From an uncultured Anaerolineae bacterium (GTDB lineage Bacteria; Chloroflexota; Anaerolineae; Promineifilales; Promineifilaceae): a stretch of DNA of 64,000 nt. The stretch covers positions 434,001 through 498,000 of the forward strand of contig CAJQMR010000010.1 of assembly GCA_905479495.1 (NCBI GenBank). The letters are read 5' to 3'. Below, one piece after another: positions 26,431 through 36,918 of this stretch. Below the pieces are notes generated by a model, which was given only the letters and a program-made list of their open reading frames with translations, was not told the origin of the DNA and made no database searches. Numbering within the stretch: the stretch's first letter is position 1; every line of letters begins with the position of its first letter. A program made the position numbers and the translations under genes.

Positions 26431-26510
26431 TGTCATGCCTACCTTCGCAGGCATCCAGGAATATATGCTCCTGATTAAACAAATGGATTCCCGCCTTCGC
26501 AGGAATGACA
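26431..26510. repeat. REP-like pair of TGTCATNCCT...GGNATCCA units in inverted orientation
   Basis: A unit TGTCATGCCTACCTTCGCAG with GCATCCA (26431-26457) is followed by its inverted relative TGGATTCCCGCCTTCGCAGG with AATGACA (26484-26510). The ends match as an imperfect inverted repeat and each unit is itself dyadic. Units of this text (GTCATTCC...GGGAATCCA) are common dispersed repeats in many bacteria. It lies between the terminator and the pyrG promoter. Confidence 0.65.
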
Positions 26511-26531
26511 AGCTGAGATGCCAAATGATAT

Positions 26532-28236
<1,705 letters not shown>

Positions 28237-28266
28237 CAGTCGCGCCAACCCTTTAAACAAAACCAC

Positions 28267-28300
28267 AAGCCTTCTGGTAACTTTGCCAGGAGGCTTTTTT
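28267..28300 (+). terminator. Rho-independent terminator of pyrG
   Basis: AAGCCTTCTGG (28267-28277) pairs with CCAGGAGGCTT (28286-28296, one wobble), followed by a run of T. Confidence 0.85.
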
Positions 28301-28403
28301 ATGCATAAACAATGAACAGTGGGCAATTTGTCCATATTGCCTCAACCAACGTGGTAAGATTGGCTATAATCAGCACCATCATCATGAGGGAAGGAAGGTA
28401 AAC

Positions 28404-28955
28404 ATGTCTACAGAAGCCAATGAACGCGAAGAAACGATCACCCTGGGTGGTGGCTGCTTTTGGTGTTTAGAAGCCGTTTTTGACGAGATGCGCGGTGTCA
28501 CCGACGTACTCTCCGGGTATGCCGGAGGGCATGTGGCGAACCCCACCTACCGGCAGGTGTGCGCCGAGACAACCGGCCATGCTGAGGTGGTTCAAATCAA
28601 GTTCAACCCGGATGAAATTTCACTTGAGGAGCTGCTGTCAGTATTCTTTACAATTCATGATCCCACCAGCCTTAATCGACAGGGGGCTGATGTAGGCACG
28701 CAGTATCGTTCGGCTATTTTCTATCATAATGAGGCACAGCGGGAAACGGCCGTTAACCTCATCAATGAATTAAACGCCGCCAACATTTGGGACACCCCCA
28801 TCGTTACAGAAGTGACCCCCATCGACCAATTTTATGTGGCCGAGGATTATCACCAGAATTATTTTGCCAACAATCCTGGCCAGGGGTACTGTCGCGTGGT
28901 CGTAGCGCCCAAAGTGGCTAAATTCCGGCAAAAGTTTAACCATCTACAAAAATAG
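28404..28955 (+). CDS. msrA: Peptide methionine (S)-S-oxide reductase
   Basis: The 183-residue protein has the MsrA active site GGGCFWCLEAVF with catalytic C18, GYAGGHVANPTYRQVC, the FFTIHDPTSLNRQG block and the C-terminal AEDYHQNYFANNP. It repairs oxidised methionine in proteins. GGAAGGTAAAC precedes the ATG. A TATAAT hexamer at 28365-28370 is a possible -10 element without a clear -35. The flippase-like gene follows after 21 bp. Confidence 0.97.
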   Translation: MSTEANEREETITLGGGCFWCLEAVFDEMRGVTDVLSGYAGGHVANPTYRQVCAETTGHAEVVQIKFNPDEISLEELLSVFFTIHDPTSLNRQGADVGTQYRSAIFYHNEAQRETAVNLINELNAANIWDTPIVTEVTPIDQFYVAEDYHQNYFANNPGQGYCRVVVAPKVAKFRQKFNHLQK

Positions 28956-28976
28956 TCACCCGATCAGGGGGAGTTT

Positions 28977-30038
28977 GTGAAGCGAAAGCTCACGCTGCGA
29001 CATATTTTATATACTGTGCTGGCTATCCTATTTGCCCGATTTGTCTACTTAAATCGGGGGCAGCTGGTAGACATTGTCGCCGTTTTGCGCAGCGGGGTCT
29101 GGTATTTGTTGTTGGTTGTTGTCTTTCTTTTTGGGCTGGCTGTGCAAAATCAGGGACGACTGTACAGCAGTATTTACGCAATGCTGCGCTTGCCGCCGGA
29201 GCGCAAGAAACTGTCCGCTATTTTTCTAGTGTCTCGCTTTATGAGCGTGGCCGCTCCCAGCGGGGGTTTATCCGGGGCCGTGCCCTTCATTCAAGATGCA
29301 CGACGACGCAATTTAGGCGTGGGCACAGTGTTGGTAGCCAACCTGGTTTACCTGGTCGTGTGGTACAGTACCTTTGCCCTGATACTGCTTATTGGCATGC
29401 TGCACCTGTTTTTAGTGCATGATCTACAATGGTTTGAAGTTGCTGAGGCTTTTATTCTCATTGGTTTTACCACTCTGCTGGTAGCTGTTTTGGCCCTGGC
29501 CTGGTTGGCCCCAAACTGGCTGAGCGCCATCTTGCACCGCTTTACCCATCTCACCGCTCGCATCGCTACCCGATTCAATCGGCCGGTTCCGCTCACCATT
29601 GCGCAAACGGAAGCGCTGGCCAATGAGTTAACGCACACCATTTATTTGATTCGTCATGCAGGCTGGGGCCCGGCGTTACGGCCGTTTGGCTTTGCCCTCA
29701 TCAACGAACTGCTTAATTTACTTATCCTCTTCTTTGTAGCCCTGGCTTTTGGCGTGCAGATGAATTTGGGCGTGCTGGTGGGCACCTACAGCATCGGCAT
29801 TTTGTTCTTCCTCATTTCGCCCACGCCTGGCGGCTTAGGCTTTGTGGAAGGGATTCTCATCTTGGTGATGACCTCATTGGGCATTGCCGATGAGAGCGCA
29901 GCAACCATTACGCTGGCCTACCGGGGGTTTACCTTCTGGCTGCCGTTTATCCTTGGCTTTTTTGCCCTGCGTCGTCTGGAGCAGCAACGCAAAGCCGAAA
30001 CGCCCATCTTGGAAGAAGTCGAACCGCAAAGTTCGTAA
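28977..30038 (+). CDS. Flippase-like multi-pass membrane protein (UPF0104 / lysyl-PG synthase TM type), copy 1
   Basis: The 353 residues contain about eight transmembrane segments with the family landmarks FMSVAAPSGGLSGAVPFIQ near residue 88 and SPTPGGLGFVEGILI near residue 282. Relatives are the membrane half of lysyl-phosphatidylglycerol synthase and AglD/DltB-neighbour proteins, thought to flip lipid-linked substrates. The start is GTG with GGGGGAG upstream. It ends three bases before the convergent cmoB stop. A second member is at 35569. Confidence 0.85.
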   Translation: MKRKLTLRHILYTVLAILFARFVYLNRGQLVDIVAVLRSGVWYLLLVVVFLFGLAVQNQGRLYSSIYAMLRLPPERKKLSAIFLVSRFMSVAAPSGGLSGAVPFIQDARRRNLGVGTVLVANLVYLVVWYSTFALILLIGMLHLFLVHDLQWFEVAEAFILIGFTTLLVAVLALAWLAPNWLSAILHRFTHLTARIATRFNRPVPLTIAQTEALANELTHTIYLIRHAGWGPALRPFGFALINELLNLLILFFVALAFGVQMNLGVLVGTYSIGILFFLISPTPGGLGFVEGILILVMTSLGIADESAATITLAYRGFTFWLPFILGFFALRRLEQQRKAETPILEEVEPQSS

Positions 30039-30041
30039 CGG

Positions 30042-31016
30042 TTACGGCCGTATCGCCGTCACAATCGCCCGTTTTGGAGCCGGGTGCCCTTCCACCGTTC
30101 GGCTGGAATCTTCCTTGTCCAAAAAATCTGGCAGTGAATTAAACGTCATCCATTCTGTTGAACGCTGCTCCTGCGTGGTTGTTGGCGTCACGTCCAGCAG
30201 CTTTGCTTGCACAAAGCCACATTTGCGCAGCCAGCTCAGCAGCATGGGCACAGACGGAATAAACCAGACGTTGCGCATTTGGGCATAGCGCCCCTCTGGC
30301 ACCAACACCTGATCTGCCTGCCCTTCGATGACCAGCGTTTCCAGAACCAACTCACCGCCAGCACGCAGCGCCTCCCGCAGCGTTAGCAAATGGTCCAGCG
30401 GCGAGCGGCGATGATACAGCACCCCCATCGAAAAAACCGTATCAAAAGCTGCCAGGTTGTCGGGCAAGGCCTCAATCCCCAGCGGCAGCACATAGGCGGG
30501 CACCGTTTCCCCGATGAAGTGCCGCAGGGCCTGATATTGGGCCACATACAGCAGGTATGGGTCCAACCCCAGCACCAATTTGGCCCCACTGCCCGCCATG
30601 CGCCAGCAATGATAACCATTGCCGCAGCCAACGTCTAACACGAGACGGCCGTCCAGCGGGGCAATCCCTTCCTTCAAGCGATCCCATTTCCAATCTGAGC
30701 GCCATTCGGTGTCGATGTGCAGGCCAAAGAGGTGAAACGGCCCTTTGCGCCAGGGGTGCAGCCGCCGCAGTTGGCCCTCCAGGCGGGCAAATACTTCCGG
30801 CGTCAGATCATCCTGCTGACCCACAAAGACGCCATCTTTTAGATTTACCTGGGAAGGCGTTACGTTGGGAAGAGTGTTTAAAATGGTATGCCACTCGGGT
30901 AAACGGCCGTGTTGACTCTCATCTAACGCCGCGGCCACCTGAGCCGGTAAATGATCCAGCCAGCTTACCAGCGGTGTCTCCTTCATTTGCACATACAGTG
31001 GTGTAAAATCGATCAT
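30042..31016 (-). CDS. cmoB: tRNA U34 carboxymethyltransferase
   Basis: CmoB moves the carboxymethyl group of carboxy-SAM to 5-hydroxyuridine 34, making cmo5U in tRNAs that read four-fold codon boxes. The 324-residue protein matches CmoB over its length: the N-terminal HPWRKGPFHLFGLHIDTEWRSDWKW region cut here into its conserved GPF/TEWRSDWKW parts, the SAM loop VLDVGCGNGYHCWRM, MGVLYHRRSP and the end WMTFNSLPDFLD. The neighbour upstream on the same strand is cmoA, the enzyme making its unusual substrate. No clear ribosome binding site is visible. Confidence 0.93.
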   Translation of the reverse strand: MIDFTPLYVQMKETPLVSWLDHLPAQVAAALDESQHGRLPEWHTILNTLPNVTPSQVNLKDGVFVGQQDDLTPEVFARLEGQLRRLHPWRKGPFHLFGLHIDTEWRSDWKWDRLKEGIAPLDGRLVLDVGCGNGYHCWRMAGSGAKLVLGLDPYLLYVAQYQALRHFIGETVPAYVLPLGIEALPDNLAAFDTVFSMGVLYHRRSPLDHLLTLREALRAGGELVLETLVIEGQADQVLVPEGRYAQMRNVWFIPSVPMLLSWLRKCGFVQAKLLDVTPTTTQEQRSTEWMTFNSLPDFLDKEDSSRTVEGHPAPKRAIVTAIRP

Positions 31017-31029
31017 GATTTTTGATGAG

Positions 31030-31097
31030 CCTAAAAACCCAAAGATGCAAAGAGCTCAGAGTATAAAAATCTTTGCGTTCTTTGCGTCTCTGCGGTG
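31030..31097. repeat. Decayed inverted repeat of CAAAGA/TCTTTG words
   Basis: Text such as CCCAAAGATGCAAAGAG is followed by ATCTTTGCGTTCTTTGCG and TCTCTGCGGTGA, an imperfect dyad of the same style as the repeat at 20869. It separates cmoA from cmoB. Confidence 0.45.
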
Positions 31098-31102
31098 ACT
31101 CT

Positions 31103-31840
31103 TTATTTGATAGCTAAAAGTGAGACAAAGTTAAACGCCTGAAACCACAATTCGGCTGAAGCAAACCCGGCCTTTTGCAGTCGGGCCTGATGCTGCGGCA
31201 CCGTTTCAGAAATGAGGACATTTTCCAGCGCGGTACGCTTCTGGCTAATCTCCAAATCGCTGTAGCCGTTGGCCCGCTTAAAATCATGATGCAACGTCAC
31301 GAGTAAGTCATCGAGCTCTGGCGGTTCAAAAACCACCTTTTCCGATAAGATAAGCACGCCGCCGGGTAGCAAGCCATCGTAAATGCGCTGAATGAGCGCG
31401 TCACGCAGAGCTGGCGGCACAAATTGAAAGGTAAAATTCAACACCACCACCGATGCCTGGCTGATAGGCATCTGGCAAATGTCGGCTTCCACCAACTCCA
31501 CCGGCAAGCCTGCCCCAGAACGGCCGATTATTTCGTGGCACTGTTCGATCATGGCGGGGGAATTGTCAACGGCCGTAATGCGGCAGCCGGGCTGCTGAAT
31601 CTGCTGGCGTAGCGCCAGCGTTACCGCCCCCAGCGAGCAGCCCAAATCATAGCACCGGCTGTGGGGTTGGGCATACCGGCTGGCAATCTGGCCAATCAGC
31701 GGCAGCAGGAGTTTGTAGCCAGGCACAGAACGGCCGATCATATCAGGAAAAACGGCGACCACCGCTTCATCAAATTCAAAGGGAGCTACCTGCGTCTTTT
31801 CGGCTGCGTAAAGCGTGTCTTGGGCTATGGAAACAATCAT
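31103..31840 (-). CDS. cmoA: Carboxy-S-adenosyl-L-methionine synthase
   Basis: CmoA converts SAM and prephenate to carboxy-SAM. In this 245-residue protein the N-terminal FEFDEAVVAVFPDMIGRSVPGY segment, the SAM loop YDLGCSLGAVTLALR and NFTFQFVPP are the family signature. GAGGTG lies eight bases before the ATG. It is the first gene of the cmoA-cmoB pair and is divergent from the DUF2079 gene, whose likely start is 63 bp away. Confidence 0.93.
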   Translation of the reverse strand: MIVSIAQDTLYAAEKTQVAPFEFDEAVVAVFPDMIGRSVPGYKLLLPLIGQIASRYAQPHSRCYDLGCSLGAVTLALRQQIQQPGCRITAVDNSPAMIEQCHEIIGRSGAGLPVELVEADICQMPISQASVVVLNFTFQFVPPALRDALIQRIYDGLLPGGVLILSEKVVFEPPELDDLLVTLHHDFKRANGYSDLEISQKRTALENVLISETVPQHQARLQKAGFASAELWFQAFNFVSLLAIK

Positions 31841-31903
31841 ATTTTGGCACCTCTGTGTAATCCCGATAAAATTTTACTTTTTAATGGCTCCAAGGGGGGC
31901 AAT

Positions 31904-33781
31904 TTGACCGACTTGAAGAAATGGCAAACGATATGGATTAACACGGTGCGTACCCACCGGTTTGCCTTTTTGATGGCTTTTCTATTTACGGCCGTCTTTT
32001 TTTGGCTCAACCAAAGACAATACCTCACCTTTCAACTGCGCTCCCCGGATGCTGACCGTTTTATTCAAGCCATCTGGAATACCGCGCAAGGAAACTTACT
32101 TTATTCTACAATAAAAGAAGGTTCCATTCTAAAAAATCACTTTTCGCCCTATATGGCGCTGCTAACTCCCTTCTTGTGGCTGGTGCCTGACCCCAGAATC
32201 TTGTTTTTTATTCAGGTAGTTGGTTTTGCCACTGCGGGATTGCTCCTCTACAAAATCGTCTACGACAAATATCCACAAATAGCGCCCTGGTTTCTGCTCG
32301 CATTTTTACTTAATCACGATTTGCATCAGGTAGCCCTGTTTGAACTGCGCCGCATTACGCTGGCCATTCCTTATCTGGCACTTATCGCTTACAGCTTACA
32401 TGCTAAAAATCGACGTTTGCTGTTGCTGGGCATCTTTTTTGCTTTGTTATGTAAAGAGGAAGTGGGACTGATTGTTTTTGGGGTGGGCCTGTTCTTTTTG
32501 CTCATCGAGCGGGATTGGCGCTGGGGCATTCCCATTGCTATTTTGGGTGCAGGCTGGTTTGTCACCATGCAGCAGCTTGTCATTCCCGCCTTTGGCGATG
32601 GTAACTATCCGCCGATTGGCTATTACGCCGCCTGGGGCAAAAATCTGCCAGAAATCGTAAAAAATATTGTGACCCAGCCAATCCGGGTCATGCAAACGAT
32701 GTTTGATGCAGCGAGCCTGAAACCCCTCTGGCACACGGCCCTGGCCGTGGCCATTTTTCTGCCGCTGTTGGGCGCTGAGTATCTGCTGATTGTTTTGCCT
32801 ATTTTGGGCGTCATGCTCCTGGCTTCTGATCCAGACATGCACAGTTTGGATCGCTGGTACATGACTTCCATTTTGCCTTTTTTGTTTGCGGCCATAGGCA
32901 CGGGTCTCACCCGCTTGCCAAAACGATGGGCGCGTACGGCCGTTGTCACCCTTTTACTCACCACCATCATCACCTACTGGTTTTACAGCCCTGCGCCACT
33001 GGCTAAGCATTACGAACCGTACCGCTATCAGCTCACCGAGCGTCACCAGCAAGCATGGCAGCTTTTGGCGCAACTGCCTGACGATGCGGCCGTTAGCGCC
33101 CAGGTCGCCTTCACCGCCCAGGTTGCCCAACGAGACATTTTATTCCTCTACCCCTGGAATGAATTGGATGATATGGAAGTTGACTATATTTTGCTGGCGG
33201 AAGGGATGAATGCTTACCCATTTACCATACCCGATCTACATTGGGAAATTGTCAATTTACTGGCAGACCCCACAACGGCCATTGCCGCCGAAATCAACGG
33301 TGTGTATTTGCTCCAGCCCAATGGCGAGTCCGGCCCCGCTTATGAAATAAACCACTCGGTAGAAGATAGTATTTTACTGGAAAAAGCGGCCGTTTCTGTG
33401 ACGGATGAAGCTGGCTTTTTTGTTGAGCAAACGGCCGTATCCATTCCCATCCAGCCAGGCCAAACGGTGCAGGTTTCCCTATTTTGGCGAGCCATTGCCG
33501 CACCGCAAGGTGAGAGAACCGTGTCGCTGCGAATTTCGGACGCCGTCGGCAATATTGTGGCCCAAAACGATTCCGCACCGGCTGAGGCATCGCGGCCCAC
33601 CAGTTGGTGGCAAGAAGGCTGGTATTTTCGTGAACTCCGCTACCTGGAGATTCCCCCGAACCTGCAACCCGGCACCTATTCTGTAGATGTTTTGCTTTAT
33701 GATTCGTTTACTGGTGAGCAGCTGCCCTTTGATAATGATAAGATTATTTACAAAATTGTTGAGCTACAGTTTGCCGAATAA
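31904..33781 (+). CDS. DUF2079 polytopic membrane protein
   Basis: The frame is open far upstream over cmoA, but the real start is most likely the TTG at 31904, because AAGGGGGG lies five bases before it; this gives 625 residues. About ten membrane segments cover residues 12-400, with the DUF2079 text QLRSPDADRFIQAIWNTAQG and LLCKEEVGLIVFGVG. The fold resembles GT-C glycosyltransferases, with Asp-containing first outer loop. A soluble beta-rich domain follows (about 490-625). It probably acts on lipid-linked sugars at the outer face; substrate unknown. Confidence 0.85.
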   Translation: MTDLKKWQTIWINTVRTHRFAFLMAFLFTAVFFWLNQRQYLTFQLRSPDADRFIQAIWNTAQGNLLYSTIKEGSILKNHFSPYMALLTPFLWLVPDPRILFFIQVVGFATAGLLLYKIVYDKYPQIAPWFLLAFLLNHDLHQVALFELRRITLAIPYLALIAYSLHAKNRRLLLLGIFFALLCKEEVGLIVFGVGLFFLLIERDWRWGIPIAILGAGWFVTMQQLVIPAFGDGNYPPIGYYAAWGKNLPEIVKNIVTQPIRVMQTMFDAASLKPLWHTALAVAIFLPLLGAEYLLIVLPILGVMLLASDPDMHSLDRWYMTSILPFLFAAIGTGLTRLPKRWARTAVVTLLLTTIITYWFYSPAPLAKHYEPYRYQLTERHQQAWQLLAQLPDDAAVSAQVAFTAQVAQRDILFLYPWNELDDMEVDYILLAEGMNAYPFTIPDLHWEIVNLLADPTTAIAAEINGVYLLQPNGESGPAYEINHSVEDSILLEKAAVSVTDEAGFFVEQTAVSIPIQPGQTVQVSLFWRAIAAPQGERTVSLRISDAVGNIVAQNDSAPAEASRPTSWWQEGWYFRELRYLEIPPNLQPGTYSVDVLLYDSFTGEQLPFDNDKIIYKIVELQFAE

Positions 33782-33868
33782 AAGCGTTTGTTCATAATAG
33801 TACAGCTTAATTTTGCAATAGGCAGAAAAATGCTAAAGTACCGTACAAACAAACGATAAGTGAGAATT

Positions 33869-35482
33869 ATGAAATTATTAATTTTAGGATTAGATGGCGC
33901 AACATTTGATTTAATACGGCCGTGGGCCAATGAAGGCAAGCTTCCCAACCTGGCAAAACTCATGCAAAACGGGGTGCACACCGATTTACTTTCCACCCTG
34001 CCACCAGTTACCAGCCCGGCCTGGCCCTCGTTTATGACCGGTTGTAATCCCGGCAAACACGGCGTTTTCGACTTTATTCAGCCCTCAGGCGACAGCTATT
34101 CGCTAGTTAACTCTACCCGAATTAAAAAGCCCACTATGTGGCAAATCTTGTCCAACATGGGCTACCGCGTGGGCGTGCTGAACGTACCAGTGACCTACCC
34201 ACCCCAACCGATCAACGGCTTCATGATTTCCGGCATTCTTAGCCCCAAGCAAGGCACCTTCTGCTATCCCAAAGATTTAATCAGTAGCCACCAGGCCAAA
34301 CTGGGCGCTTACCGCATCTCCCCCAACATTCAATACAAAGCAGGCAATGAAGAAGCATACATCAAAGATATTTACGACCTGATCCACGCGCATGGCAAAT
34401 GGGCAGTGCATTTGATGAAAAATGAGCCGGTTGATGTGCTGATGGTCCACTTTATTGCCCTGGACATCATGATGCATGCACTGTGGCGTTTAATGGACAG
34501 CAATCACCCACGCCATGAGCCATCCGCCTATCAGAATGCCATTCAAGGCGGCTACCAGTTAGTAGATAGTTACGTAGGGCAAATGCTCGATTTGCTGCCA
34601 GAAGACGCCCACGTCATCACCATGTCTGACCACGGCTTTGGGCCACTTAACCGCATTGTGAACCTGAATAACTACCTGATGGAAAAAGGCTTCCTCAAGC
34701 TGAACCGGAAACCGATGACAATGTTGAAGGCGCTGGCCTTTAAATTGGGACTGTCTCCAGCCGTGATTTACCGGCTTGTAGAGAAAATTGGCCTACAAAA
34801 CATGGCCACCAAAGTGTCTAAAAACACGCGTAACCAGGTGTTGGGCAAGTTCCTCAACTATGACAATGTAGACTGGAGCCAAACGGTAGCCTACAGCATG
34901 GGGCACGTGGGGCAGATTTATTTGAATATGGCGGGTCGAGAACCAAACGGCATCGTCACCCAGGCCAGCTATAAGCGCACTCGGCAAGATATTGTGGACG
35001 CTTTGCAGGAGTTAAAAGATGAAAACGGCCGTTCCCTGGTCACCGACATCATCCTGCGTGAAGAAACGTATCATGGCCCCTACACCGAAAAAGGGCCCGA
35101 CATTCACCTCATTCTGGACGAGTACAATATCATCGCCTACCCGCTTTTTGCCACCAACGGCAAAGTGGTCACCGAACAAATTCGCGGGGACTCTGGCTGC
35201 CACCGCCGCGAAGGAATTGTGATTGCCCATGGCCCGCAGTTTAAGCAAAACGTTCAGCTGCCCATCAACGCCAACATCATCGACGTGGCCCCCACCATTT
35301 TTGCGCTCTTGGGCGAAGCCGTGCCGGAGCATATGGATGGCGCGGTGCTGGTAGATTTCTTCAAGACCCAGCCTGAAGTGGCCTATTTTGATGCCGAACA
35401 AGATCTGCGCGAATCGCACACGCTTGACGAAGCCGAAAACAAACAGATTGAAGATCGTCTGCGCGATTTGGGCTATCTCTAA
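33869..35482 (+). CDS. Type I phosphodiesterase / nucleotide pyrophosphatase-family protein
   Basis: The 537-residue protein belongs to the alkaline-phosphatase-like superfamily. The first metal Asp is in LILGLDGATFDLI, the nucleophile Thr in LPPVTSPAWPSFMTGCNPGKHGVFDF, and later metal ligands in MSDHGFGPL and the C-terminal GCHRREGIVIAHGP region. No signal peptide is visible. The ATG at 33869 has a purine-rich AAGTGAG upstream, better than the GTG at 33860. It sits between a DUF2079 protein and a flippase-like protein, suggesting a lipid-linked or glycan pathway. Confidence 0.88.
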   Translation: MKLLILGLDGATFDLIRPWANEGKLPNLAKLMQNGVHTDLLSTLPPVTSPAWPSFMTGCNPGKHGVFDFIQPSGDSYSLVNSTRIKKPTMWQILSNMGYRVGVLNVPVTYPPQPINGFMISGILSPKQGTFCYPKDLISSHQAKLGAYRISPNIQYKAGNEEAYIKDIYDLIHAHGKWAVHLMKNEPVDVLMVHFIALDIMMHALWRLMDSNHPRHEPSAYQNAIQGGYQLVDSYVGQMLDLLPEDAHVITMSDHGFGPLNRIVNLNNYLMEKGFLKLNRKPMTMLKALAFKLGLSPAVIYRLVEKIGLQNMATKVSKNTRNQVLGKFLNYDNVDWSQTVAYSMGHVGQIYLNMAGREPNGIVTQASYKRTRQDIVDALQELKDENGRSLVTDIILREETYHGPYTEKGPDIHLILDEYNIIAYPLFATNGKVVTEQIRGDSGCHRREGIVIAHGPQFKQNVQLPINANIIDVAPTIFALLGEAVPEHMDGAVLVDFFKTQPEVAYFDAEQDLRESHTLDEAENKQIEDRLRDLGYL

Positions 35483-35494
35483 ACCTAACGGATT

Positions 35495-35553
35495 GTAATT
35501 GAGTAATTGGGTAATTAAGTAATTGAGACCAAATTACCCAATTACTCAATTAC
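35495..35553. repeat. Perfect 22-bp hairpin of GTAATTGAGTAATTGGG words
   Basis: The arm at 35495-35516 is exactly complementary to 35532-35553. Each arm is built from stuttered GTAATT/GAGTAATT words. It lies 12 bp after the phosphodiesterase gene and ends just before the next ATG. No T-run follows. Confidence 0.75.
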
Positions 35554-35568
35554 TCAATTACCTTCTTT

Positions 35569-36543
35569 ATGATACCTTCTGAAACTGCCACCACCACACC
35601 ATCAGCAAAAACCAAAAATCGGCTTGTTACCCTGATCAAAGTGGGGGTCACCTTGCTTAGCCTGGCCTACGTGTTTACCCAGGTGCCACTGAGCGAAATT
35701 GGTGAAGGCATTCGCCAAGCGCGCTGGGGCTGGCTTTTGGTAGCTGTGGGTATCAATTTTTCTGGGCTGGTGTTGCGCTCGGTGCGTTGGGCAATTTTGC
35801 TCAACGGCATTGGCAGCACCGTGCCGTTGACTCAGCTCATCAAGCTGTATTTTGTAGGCGCTTTTTTCAACGGCGTCTTGCCCTCTGGCTTTGGCGGCGA
35901 TGTGGTGCGCATCATCGAAGTGGCAGAAGATGTGCCGCAGGCCACGGCCGCTGGCACCGTCATCGTGGATCGGCTGAGCGGGCTGATGGGGCTCTTTTTA
36001 TTGGGATTGCTGGTGTTGGGATTGAACCCGGACGTGTTTCCATCGGAGCTGATTTGGCAAGTGGGCGCAGTTTGTTTGCTGGGGCTGGTAGGCGGCACCT
36101 TGCTGCTGCGTGGCTGGCGCTGGTTTCCCTTTTTGGAAACATTACTCAACAAATTGCCACAAAAGGTGGCACGGCCGTTTCTCAAACTCAGCGCCACGCT
36201 GCAAGCCCTGCCCACCAAATCTTTGCTGCTGGCATTGGGCATTTCGCTGCTGTTTAACTTTTTGCTCATTGGGCAATGGACGGCCGTTACGCGTGGACTC
36301 AATTTCACCATTAGCTATTGGTATTTGATGGGTGTCGTGCCAGTGATGTCCATCGCCCTACTGGTGCCCTCGTTTAGCGGCCTGGGCGTGCGTGAAGCCA
36401 TTGCGCCGCTGCTCTTTGCCGGAGCCGGCCTGGACGCGGCTCAGGCGGTTACCCTCTCCCTCATGGTTTTCTTCGTCAAACGGCTGTCTGAACTGGTGGG
36501 AGCACCAGTTTATTTGATTTCGTTGTGGCGGAAACGGCCGTAA
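35569..36543 (+). CDS. Flippase-like multi-pass membrane protein (UPF0104 / lysyl-PG synthase TM type), copy 2
   Basis: The 324 residues have about eight hydrophobic segments with the family landmarks FFNGVLPSGFGGDVVRI near residue 100 and SFSGLGVREAIAPLLFAGAG near residue 270. It is a distant paralogue of the gene at 28977. There is no ribosome binding site; the preceding hairpin ends 15 bases before the ATG. The neighbours suggest export or flipping of a lipid-linked intermediate. Confidence 0.85.
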   Translation: MIPSETATTTPSAKTKNRLVTLIKVGVTLLSLAYVFTQVPLSEIGEGIRQARWGWLLVAVGINFSGLVLRSVRWAILLNGIGSTVPLTQLIKLYFVGAFFNGVLPSGFGGDVVRIIEVAEDVPQATAAGTVIVDRLSGLMGLFLLGLLVLGLNPDVFPSELIWQVGAVCLLGLVGGTLLLRGWRWFPFLETLLNKLPQKVARPFLKLSATLQALPTKSLLLALGISLLFNFLLIGQWTAVTRGLNFTISYWYLMGVVPVMSIALLVPSFSGLGVREAIAPLLFAGAGLDAAQAVTLSLMVFFVKRLSELVGAPVYLISLWRKRP

Positions 36544-36547
36544 TCCG

Positions 36548-36892
36548 TTATTTTCTCACTGGCTTCGGCTTCACTACCCGCTCTTTTGTCGGCCAAATGT
36601 ACATCCACCAGTAAATAGGCATGGCTAAAAAGCTACCAAATAGCAAAGCAATCGTCCAAATCGTCTTGCGGTTTTGATGAACTTTTTGATTGCGATAAAG
36701 ATGAGTCAAAAAGCCGATGAGCAAAACGAAAGTCAGAGAAAGCCCAATTAAATTTAAAGTAAAAAATAGATTAAAGGGGCTAGTCACGTTCCTATCTCGG
36801 AACATAGGAACAAGTACCATATTTGCCCACAACAAATAAAAAAACGGAAGAATAGTAAGTGAACCAAGCACGGCTTTAATCAGTCGCTTCAT
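36548..36892 (-). CDS. Small membrane protein, unknown function
   Basis: A 114-residue protein from the ATG at 36892, with three hydrophobic segments (about residues 6-28, 42-64 and 77-95) and a basic C-terminal tail (ERVVKPKPVRK), so the tail is probably cytosolic. The frame extends further upstream but would overlap the next gene. AAAGGG about ten bases upstream is a weak ribosome binding site. It lies 26 bp after the 177-residue gene and may be co-transcribed with it. Confidence 0.65.
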   Translation of the reverse strand: MKRLIKAVLGSLTILPFFYLLWANMVLVPMFRDRNVTSPFNLFFTLNLIGLSLTFVLLIGFLTHLYRNQKVHQNRKTIWTIALLFGSFLAMPIYWWMYIWPTKERVVKPKPVRK

Positions 36893-36918
36893 GAAAAAAA
36901 TGCCCTTTCCCAATGATG

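Noticed and set aside
31661..31903. Upstream extension of the DUF2079 frame across cmoA
   Set aside because: The stretch is antisense to conserved cmoA codons and lacks membrane-protein character; a TTG with AAGGGGGG at 31904 is a better start.
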